Shown: in pieces, positions 10,401 through 17,900 of the stretch
Layout of the letters: the number at the start of each line of letters is the position of its first letter
How positions within the stretch are numbered: position 1 is the first letter of the stretch
DNA from: a virus
IMG/VR virus record: IMGVR_UViG_3300025122_000041
Coordinates: 1 to 41,849 of that record
DNA: 41,849 bases
Direction: 5' to 3' (one strand)
The notes under the pieces: generated by a model
Told to the model about the DNA's origin: nothing
Databases searched by the model: none
What the model saw: only the letters and a program-made list of their open reading frames with translations
Program-made: the position numbers and the translations under genes

Positions 10401-10882
10401 TTGGCACAACTAAATTTGGTGTTATACACAGAGACAGGGAATTTAAGCAAACGTTAAAAATAACTCTTAAGGATAATGGGGAGGGTGTATTATATCGGGC
10501 CGATGCACTGACTCCTCCCGCAAAGTGGAACAAGGTTGGAAATGTGCTTTACGGTGATGGCCTGGTAGCAATTCTATCACCTCACTTAAAGGATTTTGGT
10601 GAATTGGAACACTCATTTGATTTTCGAGGTACACACAACATCCACGTATTAGAGATTATGATTCCGTGTCCGGCCGGTAAAATTAATTCGTCGTCCAATC
10701 CTACCTATCGACCACTGCTACCTTCTAGTGAATTGTTTGATACAAATTCAGATTTTGTGTATATTAGTGGACTAAGCCTTCATGATGATAATTTCAATGT
10801 ACTTTCTAGAACCAATTTGGCACAGCCAGTACAGAAACGATCATCTGATAAATTGATGTTCAGGGTAAAAATTGATTTCTAA
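7496..10882 (+). CDS. Giant virion protein with LamG-like domain
   Basis: A 1128-residue protein starting at ATG 7496 with AGGG upstream. Residues about 235-550 look like a LamG / concanavalin A-like jelly roll: WTFSFYINPR at the start, the hallmark NHWHHVAITW followed by GTGSFYIDNKLD, and AEIHDLRIYKKALSADQI at the end. In this family such domains bind carbohydrates or proteins, so a role in recognising a host surface glycan is a reasonable inference. The last ~80 residues (from PCPAGKINSSSNPTY to FRVKIDF) are homologous to the C-terminus of the preceding protein. Its stop (TAA) overlaps the start of the RuvC-like gene by one base, coupling a structural gene directly to a DNA-processing gene. 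Confidence 0.75.
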   Translation: MGIIKLEAENFDFSTIVTHPSRSWSSSSLGEIATPGVTGSVFVFAERSEAVKDADLLIVDKRALGFQSFPGAIGQQKLTLSELLRTISVETKDYPIYSEDSLSLGAVKTMIDFVTLMPQSTRSLQQKNISRFSQPAPTEGVINDSNGNVVFDGNLGQRQNAAFRTLQNTYFPSYQTTFPGVGMDYRNYHSLNFFTSSQTPNDSVLIYPAHTMSTPEAQYGDAGGALAKTPLDFDLPYRPRDEWTFSFYINPRYNDAFDHIKGATATVGKRGANVFRAGTIMHMSSCYAISLITGSSIGQDGKPDTFRIMLQLSHSAEVPPSEVPCNGRGPGGPGRTDGHLQSPQDLIFFSSDSGSLKHNHWHHVAITWPGFMNNGGTGSFYIDNKLDCEFRPVTGRHPGTNQEALPTPLHNLPPVTQFFPPAADFNGFMQTPDGTQYGFGMKEYEWPVLRNRGRGQSPPGKTRDPDALFIGNFYEGDNQHANGSAITNYFNQTVADFEGIWALTSSYDDPRNFNPANFRHPLNAEIHDLRIYKKALSADQIYSASRAGPRSVVTQSSYAQWSTTTAKFDPSAIQWERVWYDDSALETVQLGFVKGPKTARNPDLMLYIPPFFVKESRKRRVFKGPRQRTSARVETINPINTRMSFNANIHDINLQNFCREFVLGRYPRLFNMTASAEQQGQSNGGTDSLSPQMRCDGKGLMIKEDDDWISGGGIGVANMTRKRTIYGKDKAERKMVNRRNLTILPNDNGLFQPNFTLLLTGTSGGKQLSEASGFKSRVKVGAAFRPPQSKNDPVYDKDLNIGITSGSEMDRFVNSNSKIFTGKDPQWDTSYNTVSDVTGLSPEGDETYGPQHGNTSPKPKLQGILDLSMIDLSDLIFVHPDQNAKFLSKIDLMHDDPLLDNIITPFSPIQFPLNVEEDDEDPPDLTGIGPYMYIMLKDPSSNAKTMFNIPQLFYGDGIQKNSMTIKGGIGTTKFGVIHRDREFKQTLKITLKDNGEGVLYRADALTPPAKWNKVGNVLYGDGLVAILSPHLKDFGELEHSFDFRGTHNIHVLEIMIPCPAGKINSSSNPTYRPLLPSSELFDTNSDFVYISGLSLHDDNFNVLSRTNLAQPVQKRSSDKLMFRVKIDF

Positions 10883-11445
10883 TGATCTTGGGTTTAGACG
10901 TATCAACTAGTTGCACCGGTTGGTGTATTATGGATTCCGAATCCAAATTTATACAGATGGGGTATATTGAGTTGTCTAAGACCAATACCATGTTTGAAAA
11001 GGCAAATGTTGTTCATATTATATTAGAAAAATTGCGGGAAGAGTTTGATATAACAGATGTATCCATTGAAGAGAACCTGCAGGCATTCCGCCCAGGTTTT
11101 TCTTCGGCCAAGACATTGATGACTTTGGCACGTTTCAATGGTGTTGTGTCATATCTGTGTGAGCAAATATTTGGATTGGAACCAAAGTTTGTCAATGTCA
11201 ATGTTGCCAGAAAAAAGGTGGGACTTAAGATAATTCGGAGATCTAAGGGAGGCGCGCCAACCAAACATCAGGTGTTAGACTGGGTAACCAAACAGCTTAA
11301 GGAAACCGACTATACATGGCCTGTTAAAGCGCTTAAATCCGGCCCTAGAAAGGGAACTGTTGTATTCGAGAGCGGTTGCTATGACATGGCGGATGCTTTT
11401 GTTATTGCAACTGCTGCCATTGAACAGGGTGAACAATTAAGTTAG
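10882..11445 (+). CDS. RuvC-like Holliday junction nuclease
   Basis: A 187-residue protein of the RNase H-like / RuvC resolvase type. It opens with ILGLDVSTSCTGW, where Asp6 is the first metal-binding acid; the second acid lies in VSIEENL (Glu63/Glu64); the C-terminal helix has CYDMADAFVIATA with Asp168 and Asp171. That is the expected DEDD arrangement and the expected length. In the cell the enzyme would cut four-way or branched DNA, a job done in T4 by the unrelated endonuclease VII before and during packaging. The start codon overlaps the stop of the upstream LamG gene (TAATG), and the primase gene follows after 16 nt. Cognate specificity, whether Holliday junction or other branched DNA, cannot be told from sequence. 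Confidence 0.85.
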   Translation: MILGLDVSTSCTGWCIMDSESKFIQMGYIELSKTNTMFEKANVVHIILEKLREEFDITDVSIEENLQAFRPGFSSAKTLMTLARFNGVVSYLCEQIFGLEPKFVNVNVARKKVGLKIIRRSKGGAPTKHQVLDWVTKQLKETDYTWPVKALKSGPRKGTVVFESGCYDMADAFVIATAAIEQGEQLS

Positions 11446-11461
11446 AGTGGCCTAATATTAC

Positions 11462-12436
11462 ATGATGATATCTGTTAAGTCCAAGCTCGGTTTTTTGAGC
11501 CGGACCTTTGGAACGCCGGCTAGGTCTACTGATGGTATCAATTATGCATTTACGTGCCCTAATTGTGTTTCAACCGATAAAAATAAGAGAAAATTAGTCG
11601 TTAAAATAGACGACGACAGCTATCACTGTTGGGTCTGTGATATCAAGGGTCGTGGATTAACAAAATTATTGCAGCGCTACGTTCCATCTGCACTTGAAGA
11701 ATACAGGGCTAATTACTGTAAGAGCAGAAGCTTCAAGCTAGATTTGCCTGATGAAAGTGATGTACAAAAGAATCTTGAGATTAAGGATTTTAAATTATTG
11801 GCATTGCAAAAAAATAGTTCGGATCCCGATATAAAAGCTACCCTGAAATACGTTGCCAGTCGAGGGTTAACTGACAGGGATATGTGGTATTTTAAATTAG
11901 GGACAACCACCTCTGGGCGTTTTCGTCGACGTGTTATTATGCCATCGTTTGACATAAATGGTGACATGAATTATTATGTTGCACGTGCCATTGATAAGGA
12001 TGCTGGAAGAAAATACATTAATGCTAGGACCCCCAAGAAGAACATTATATTCAATGAATTGAACATTAATTGGAAGTGTAGGCTTACACTGGTGGAGGGA
12101 CCATTTGATTTAGTGAAATGTGATGAGAATGCAACATGTATATTGGGTTCAAGCCTAGATGAAAAATACGCCTTATTTCAAAAAATAGTCAAAAATCAAA
12201 CTCCAATTATTTTGGCTCTGGACCCTGACGTAATTCACAAGGCCCACACAATTGCTAAGAGATTAACGGAGTATGGAATTTCAATTGAAATGCTTGATTT
12301 AAATAAATTTAATGATGTAGGTGAAATGTCTAAAAAAGATTTCATGCGCGCAAAAAGCTCGGCCAATCTATGGAATGAAAACGCTCGCCTTTTTCATATG
12401 ATTGCCTCTTTAAAGAGCGGGTCAATTTTAAAGTGA
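11462..12436 (+). CDS. DNA primase (DnaG / T4 gp61-like)
   Basis: A 324-residue protein with an N-terminal zinc ribbon (TCPNC at Cys32/Cys35 and CWVC at Cys56/Cys59, CX2C-X20-CX2C) and a C-terminal TOPRIM fold: LVEGPFDLVKC with Glu212, then LALDPDV with Asp254 and Asp256. This order of zinc ribbon then TOPRIM is that of DnaG-type primases; the length is close to T4 gp61 (342 residues). It would make RNA primers for lagging-strand synthesis with a replicative helicase, which is not in the window. Two adjacent ATGs (11462, 11465) are possible starts; neither has a strong Shine-Dalgarno site. It lies 4 nt upstream of the Mre11/Rad50 fusion, so the two are probably co-translated. Confidence 0.85.
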   Translation: MMISVKSKLGFLSRTFGTPARSTDGINYAFTCPNCVSTDKNKRKLVVKIDDDSYHCWVCDIKGRGLTKLLQRYVPSALEEYRANYCKSRSFKLDLPDESDVQKNLEIKDFKLLALQKNSSDPDIKATLKYVASRGLTDRDMWYFKLGTTTSGRFRRRVIMPSFDINGDMNYYVARAIDKDAGRKYINARTPKKNIIFNELNINWKCRLTLVEGPFDLVKCDENATCILGSSLDEKYALFQKIVKNQTPIILALDPDVIHKAHTIAKRLTEYGISIEMLDLNKFNDVGEMSKKDFMRAKSSANLWNENARLFHMIASLKSGSILK

Positions 12437-12440
12437 TATT

Positions 12441-15400
12441 ATGAGTTTTAAGTGCCTTCATATAGCAGATACCCATTGGAGAGGGCTTAGCCGACACAGT
12501 GAGTACCGCGAGACATTTAATGACCTATTTGCTCGTGCAAGAAAACTGGAACCTGATATAATATACCTAGGTGGAGATATTGTCCACTCCAAGACCCAAG
12601 GGATATCACCTGAGTTAATTGATTGCCTGAATTGGTGGTTTACGGAGATGGCAAAAATTGCACCGGTGCATGTTATTCTAGGCAATCATGACGGCTTGAT
12701 CCTGAATAAGCATCGACAGGATGCGATTAGCCCAATCCTGGATGCATTAGACAACCCTAGGATTCATCTCTACAAGAAGTCCGGTGTATACCCTACTGGA
12801 ATACCTGGGTACAACTGGTGTGTGTTTTCGTGTTTCGATGAGAAAGGATGGGAGCATGTGGCACCGATTGAGGGCGATATTAATATTGCACTATATCATG
12901 GCGCAGTCGTTGGATGTAAAACTGATTTTGACTGGAATATTGAGGGAGAAATTGAGGCTAGTTTTTTTGATGGGTATGATTTTGCATTTTTGGGAGATAT
13001 TCACAGAAGGCAGTTTTTAAATGATAAGGAAACTATAGCATATTGTGGGTCAACAATTCAACAAAATTATGGGGAATCCCCTGGAAAGGGATTTTTATTT
13101 TGGACAATTTACGGAAAGGACAATTTCGACGTTAAGTTCTATCCGGTAAAGCACACGATGCCGTTTGTTACCATCGATTGGACCGGTGCGGTTTCAGAGA
13201 CCGTAAAAAGTGCATGTACATACCAAGCCAGGTCTAGGTTTAGAGTCAGGGTATCAATTCCAATCTCTCAGGCAGAGATAAAGCATCTACATGCTGAACT
13301 TAAGGAAAAATTACTGGCCAGTGAAATTGTTTTTAAATATGAAGATACAGATAGTGATCTACAGTCTCTGAATCTTCAAGATCAGGACCTCTTTAAGGAG
13401 GACTTGCGAGATAGTAAGACTCATCTACACTTACTTAGGGACTTTTATGCTGATAGAGAAATTCCAGACGATCAGTGGGATTTTATTGAGAAACTAGCGA
13501 ACAATTATGTCACGCAAGTTGCCTTAGAGGAGTCAACTACCCGAAACGTTAAGTGGTCAATTAGAAAATTGTATTTTGAGAATACTTTTGCGTATGGTAA
13601 AGACAATGTTATTAACTTTGATAAGTTGTCTGGTGTGTCGGGAATTTTTGGAAAAAATAGGGTTGGTAAGTCGTCTATTCCAGGAACCTTAATGTATGCC
13701 CTCTTTAATACCACTGACCGCGGTCCCATCAAGAATTTACATGTAATAAATTCAAGGAAAGGACATTGTCAGGCAAAGGTTGATATTAGTGTTGATGGAA
13801 GACTATACCGAATAGAGAGACAGACGGTCAAGCATCAGACCAGAAAGGGAAAAATGCATGCTGTTACACATCTCAATCTATTACAAATAGACATGGAGGG
13901 TAATACTACAAAAGACTTGACCGGTGAACAAAGAAGGGAGACTGAGAAGATTCTCAAAAGGATGGTCGGGTCTTCTGATGATTTCCTTTTGACGTCCCTG
14001 GCTAGCCAGGGTGATATGAATAATTTCATAAAACAACGTGCTACGTATAGAAAGTCTGTGTTGGGTAATTTTTTAGATCTTAATATTTTCGATAAGTTAC
14101 ATGAAAAAGCGAAAGAAGACTCCAATGAAATTAGGTTTGCTCTAAAGAATGTGCCAGATAGAGAGTGGGATACTACAATTTCTGAAAAGAAAAATAGGCT
14201 CAAAACGTTTCAAGATAGAAGGGACAATATTAATCCGCTACTTGAAAAGCTTCAATTACGTGTCCAAAATTTGCAAATTATACTGGCTACCCATAAAGAG
14301 AATGATCTAGTGACTGTCGAGGATATTGATAGCCAGAAATTAATAATTGAGGAAGAAGGGAAGAGATTAATTCAGGTGGGTGAGGCAATAGCTGGAGCCA
14401 AAAATAATGATTGTACAGTTAAGTCAAAGCTTAAGAAGATACAGGAGATAAAAAAACAATTTCCAATTGATGAGCTGCATGAAAAATTAGTGGAACAGCA
14501 GCATCTTGAAAAGAGTCTGGTTGAGATTGAACACAATTATGAACGAGAGAAGACACTGCTAAAAAATCAAAAGAGGTCAGTGAAGAAGCTAGCTAGCGTT
14601 CCGTGTGGAGATGAATTCCCGACTTGCAAGTACATTAAGGAATCACATCAGAATAAGCTCAAATTGACATCCCAGGAAGGGAAAGTCGAAGAGATAATGT
14701 CACACCTAACCGCAGCCAGAAAAGCTCTCCAATGTACTATACAGGAGAATCTCAAGGATAAAATTGCTAAATACGATGCAATATTGATTGATGAAAGAGA
14801 ATTGCACCTAGAATATTCTAGAAACAAGCTAATAATTGATAAGTTGCAGAATGAGAAAAACATTCTGGGTAATCTAATTGATGAAATGAAGCAAAAATTA
14901 GCTGAGATGAGACTTCAGGTGAGGAATGATATTCCTGAAGAGGTATTAAAAGTTCATGCAGACGTAAAAAATTTACGCACTCAAATTAATCAACTTGATA
15001 CTCAGAGGCTAAGCCTGTCAGAACAAATTGGACTGTTGACTAGTGAAATTGAAAAATTACAATTAGAAAAAGCCAAGTATGCTGAGATCCTTAAGGAGTG
15101 GAGGGCTTATGAATTATTCATGAATGCTGTTTCAAAGAAAGGAATTCCTCTATGGATAATGAGTGCACAATTGCCGGCAATCAATGTAGAGATATCCAAA
15201 ATTTTACAGGGCGTAGTAGGTTTTACTGTTGAGCTTGAAGCCGACTCGAATTCAAATGACATGGACATATTTATTAATTACGGAGACTCTAGACGTATAA
15301 TTGAGTGTGCTTCAGGGATGGAAAAGATGGTGTCTTCCATGGCAATTCGTGTGGCACTCACAAACATCAGTTCTCTGCCTAAGACTGATATGCTAATTAT

Positions 15401-15584
15401 CGATGAAGGATTTGGTGCATTGGATGAGATGAATGTAGAGGCATGCAATCGACTTCTGGAATCACTAAAGAAATGGTTCAAGAATATATTGGTGATATCA
15501 CATGTTGATGCTGTGAAGGATGCCGTTGACAACAATATTGAGATAATGAGAAGGAATAAAGATGCGCACGTTCAAGTTGAGTGA
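12441..15584 (+). CDS. Fused Mre11-like nuclease and Rad50-like ATPase (gp47-gp46)
   Basis: One 1047-residue chain combines the two subunits of the T4 gp47/gp46 (SbcD/SbcC, Mre11/Rad50) complex. Residues 1-~370 are a calcineurin-like nuclease: ADTHW (Asp10, His12), YLGGDIVHS (Asp46), LGNHD (Asn82-Asp84), LYHG (His153), FLGDIHRR (Asp186, His188). Residues ~371-1047 are an SMC-like ATPase: Walker A GKNRVGKSS (405-412), a Q-loop in ASQGD (Gln523), a long coiled coil with a hook CGDEFPTC (Cys722, Cys729), signature CASGMEK (956-962), Walker B MLIIDEGFGALDE (984-996) and switch His1021. There is no internal start near the junction. In T4 the pair resects double-strand ends for recombination-dependent replication. 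An ATG and coupled spacing of 4 nt link it to the primase. Confidence 0.9.
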   Translation: MSFKCLHIADTHWRGLSRHSEYRETFNDLFARARKLEPDIIYLGGDIVHSKTQGISPELIDCLNWWFTEMAKIAPVHVILGNHDGLILNKHRQDAISPILDALDNPRIHLYKKSGVYPTGIPGYNWCVFSCFDEKGWEHVAPIEGDINIALYHGAVVGCKTDFDWNIEGEIEASFFDGYDFAFLGDIHRRQFLNDKETIAYCGSTIQQNYGESPGKGFLFWTIYGKDNFDVKFYPVKHTMPFVTIDWTGAVSETVKSACTYQARSRFRVRVSIPISQAEIKHLHAELKEKLLASEIVFKYEDTDSDLQSLNLQDQDLFKEDLRDSKTHLHLLRDFYADREIPDDQWDFIEKLANNYVTQVALEESTTRNVKWSIRKLYFENTFAYGKDNVINFDKLSGVSGIFGKNRVGKSSIPGTLMYALFNTTDRGPIKNLHVINSRKGHCQAKVDISVDGRLYRIERQTVKHQTRKGKMHAVTHLNLLQIDMEGNTTKDLTGEQRRETEKILKRMVGSSDDFLLTSLASQGDMNNFIKQRATYRKSVLGNFLDLNIFDKLHEKAKEDSNEIRFALKNVPDREWDTTISEKKNRLKTFQDRRDNINPLLEKLQLRVQNLQIILATHKENDLVTVEDIDSQKLIIEEEGKRLIQVGEAIAGAKNNDCTVKSKLKKIQEIKKQFPIDELHEKLVEQQHLEKSLVEIEHNYEREKTLLKNQKRSVKKLASVPCGDEFPTCKYIKESHQNKLKLTSQEGKVEEIMSHLTAARKALQCTIQENLKDKIAKYDAILIDERELHLEYSRNKLIIDKLQNEKNILGNLIDEMKQKLAEMRLQVRNDIPEEVLKVHADVKNLRTQINQLDTQRLSLSEQIGLLTSEIEKLQLEKAKYAEILKEWRAYELFMNAVSKKGIPLWIMSAQLPAINVEISKILQGVVGFTVELEADSNSNDMDIFINYGDSRRIIECASGMEKMVSSMAIRVALTNISSLPKTDMLIIDEGFGALDEMNVEACNRLLESLKKWFKNILVISHVDAVKDAVDNNIEIMRRNKDAHVQVE

Positions 15585-15801
15585 TGACTGGATTATTCTA
15601 TCAAATGATCGTAAAATGCAGAGATTTAAAGATTTTATTTGTATAGTGCCGAAGGATTATAATCCAGGAACACCATTTGATTGTCCGCAGTGTGGTGTAT
15701 TATTTTCAGATAGTGACGATCTTAAGGCATATCATAATTATCGGTGCTGTAAGGAGTGCTCTTATGATGGAACACAGGCAAGTAACAGGACTAAAAAATA
15801 A
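15562..15801 (+). CDS. Small zinc-binding protein, unknown function
   Basis: A 79-residue protein starting at ATG 15562 behind AGGAA, inside the last 23 nt of the fusion gene. It has four cysteines in two pairs, FDCPQCGVLF (CX2C) and RCCKECSYD (CX2C), about 20 residues apart, as in a zinc ribbon, plus conserved-looking DDWIILSNDRKMQRF at the front. The overlap with the recombination gene suggests coupled translation and possibly a related role, such as DNA or nucleoprotein binding, but I do not recognise a named family. An ATG overlapping the stop of the fusion gene (15584) is in another frame and opens nothing. Confidence 0.75.
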   Translation: MRTFKLSDDWIILSNDRKMQRFKDFICIVPKDYNPGTPFDCPQCGVLFSDSDDLKAYHNYRCCKECSYDGTQASNRTKK

Positions 15802-15896
15802 TTAGTAATTTATTTAAGACTACGATGTGAAAAACTATTAGGGTCTACGGGAAAGACTAACTGGTGTTCACATAGTTATAATGATGGAGAAAATCT

Positions 15897-16271
15897 ATGC
15901 TTAGCTCAAACAACGTTAATGCTCTTGGTAACATTTTAAATACCACATTTGGTAAGGGTGGGGATGGGACAATTTCTATTGGTCACTCCCTGCAGGGTAA
16001 TATACTAACCCTAAGATATACTACTATCGTTCACTTTGCCTCAGAACAAAGTATGAGTCATCAGGTCCGATCACTAGCTGAAGAGTCTATGGACCGACTG
16101 AATAATAAAATTGCAGATATTAAAAAACAATTTAAAGATTCGACCGGTCATGCTCTTAAGATTTCAGAATTATCCAATAGAGATGATATTGAGATGATTC
16201 AAGCGACGTCCAATTCTCCCAGGAAAATTGCATACTATAGACGATATGCGGATTTAGAGATTGATGCTTAA
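15897..16271 (+). CDS. Conserved small protein upstream of terminase
   Basis: A 124-residue soluble protein with GGAGA about 6 nt before its ATG. The visible pattern (TISIGHSLQGNILTLRYTTI, then a helix ESMDRLNNKIADIKKQF, then SPRKIAYYRRYADLEI at the end) is one I have the impression of seeing beside terminase genes of large T4-like phages, but I cannot name a function. Its stop overlaps the terminase start codon by one base (TTAATGG), so the two proteins should be made in coupled amounts. Position would fit a small terminase subunit (gp16-like), but no helix-turn-helix or ring-forming coiled coil is clear, so that remains a guess. Confidence 0.65.
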   Translation: MLSSNNVNALGNILNTTFGKGGDGTISIGHSLQGNILTLRYTTIVHFASEQSMSHQVRSLAEESMDRLNNKIADIKKQFKDSTGHALKISELSNRDDIEMIQATSNSPRKIAYYRRYADLEIDA

Positions 16272-17866
16272 TGGCACCTGTCAACAAACAGAAGCAAGTA
16301 AAAGAGATCGTGAAGTGCGGGAAAAAGCCCGTTTACTTTTTTAACAAGTATGTGAAGATCCAACACCCGCAAAAGGGTCTTATAGAGTTTGACACATTTT
16401 CCTTCCAGGATGAATGCGTGGAAAATTTTGTTGAACATCGTTTTAATATTATCCTGAAGTCTAGACAGCTGGGAATATCCACGCTGACTGCAGCTTATGC
16501 TGTTTGGCTAGCCATTTTTTATAAGGACAAGAACATCCTGGTCATCGCGACCAAATTAAGCGTTGCAATGAACTTTATTAAAAAGGTTAAGGTTGCATTA
16601 CAAAGTCTCCCTAGGTGGCTTGTTCTACCAGAGCTTACTTCAAACAACAAACAGTCTTTGGAGTTTTCAAATGGATCATCAGTAAAGGCTGTGCCAACAT
16701 CAGATGATGCCGGCCGTTCAGAAGCACTTTCTCTTCTAATTGTTGATGAAGCGGCATTTGTTAGAAATTTTGATGAATTATGGACCGGATTATACCCCAC
16801 TGTGTCAACCGGTGGTCGTGCTATTGTACTATCAACGCCTCATGGGGTTGGTGGTCAGTACTACGATTTATATATGAAAGCCGTTGCACGCGAAAATGAG
16901 TTCAATCCGATTAAGTTACCATGGGATGTACATCCGGAACGTGATGAAGAGTGGTTTGAAACTGAATGCCGCAATCTGAGCCAAAAGCAAATTGCGCAGG
17001 AACTAATGTGTGATTTTGCTGCAAGTGGCGATACTTTTTTGAGCGCTGATGATATTGAATTTATGCGAACTAGGGTCTGTGCACCACTGGAGAAATGGGG
17101 TCCGGAGATGGGGGTATGGGTCTGGAAATATGCATTGAGTGAACACAAATACGTTATTTCTGCTGATATCGCTAGAGGTGATGCAGCCGACTATTCAACA
17201 TTTCAGGTTATTGATACTAGTGAGTCGGAGGTAGTTGCTGAATACAAAGGAAAAATTCCACCTGATCAATTTGCGACACTTTTAAATGAGGCCGGCATGC
17301 GCTATAATAAGGCGCTGTTGTGTCCGGAAAATAATACATACGGTTATGCCGTTGTCATGAAGCTACAGGAGTTAGCTTACCCAAATCTATATTTCAAGAA
17401 TAGGCGTGATAAATTTGCTGCGATGTATGGTACGGATAGTATGATTCATAAGATTGGATTTACAACGTCTGGTCAGACACGCAGTCAAATTTTAACCAAG
17501 CTTGAAGAGGTAATACGAAACAGGCAAATCCGAATTTACTCTTCAAGGCTCTATGAAGAATTGAAGACGTTTATATGGAAGGGTACCAAAGCTCAGGCCC
17601 AAAAAGGGAAGAATGATGATTTGGTTATGGCACTTGCAATAGGTATCTGGCTTTATGATACCTCGGTTGATTATAGTAAACATACTGTTGATAGCAATCG
17701 TGCTATGCTAGATGGGTTTGCAATTAATACCTCAAAACCGCGACAACAATCAAGAAGCCCGTTCGAAAAGTACGCTTTGAACCCTTTCAAACCGGTGATA
17801 TTATCAACAATGCCAGAGTCTGGATCGGTAGACTCTGCTTATGGCGACATGAGTTGGTTATTGTGA
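16271..17866 (+). CDS. Terminase large subunit (gp17-like)
   Basis: A 531-residue packaging motor: an N-terminal ATPase and a C-terminal RNase H-like nuclease. The Walker A region reads ILKSRQLGISTLT (residues 61-73), with the lysine before SRQ rather than the GKT of T4 gp17. Walker B is LLIVDE (155-160), the coupling motif is LSTP (187-190). The nuclease acids are Asp299 (SADIARGD), Glu353 (CPENNTYG) and Asp449/Asp450 (GKNDDLVMA). It cuts concatemeric DNA and pumps it through the portal into the prohead. It lies just upstream of the portal gene, as in T4-like phages, and begins on the stop codon of the preceding small gene. Confidence 0.95.
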   Translation: MAPVNKQKQVKEIVKCGKKPVYFFNKYVKIQHPQKGLIEFDTFSFQDECVENFVEHRFNIILKSRQLGISTLTAAYAVWLAIFYKDKNILVIATKLSVAMNFIKKVKVALQSLPRWLVLPELTSNNKQSLEFSNGSSVKAVPTSDDAGRSEALSLLIVDEAAFVRNFDELWTGLYPTVSTGGRAIVLSTPHGVGGQYYDLYMKAVARENEFNPIKLPWDVHPERDEEWFETECRNLSQKQIAQELMCDFAASGDTFLSADDIEFMRTRVCAPLEKWGPEMGVWVWKYALSEHKYVISADIARGDAADYSTFQVIDTSESEVVAEYKGKIPPDQFATLLNEAGMRYNKALLCPENNTYGYAVVMKLQELAYPNLYFKNRRDKFAAMYGTDSMIHKIGFTTSGQTRSQILTKLEEVIRNRQIRIYSSRLYEELKTFIWKGTKAQAQKGKNDDLVMALAIGIWLYDTSVDYSKHTVDSNRAMLDGFAINTSKPRQQSRSPFEKYALNPFKPVILSTMPESGSVDSAYGDMSWLL

Positions 17867-17900
17867 TTTATGTAAGTAATTTTTTTTATAGAATATTAAA

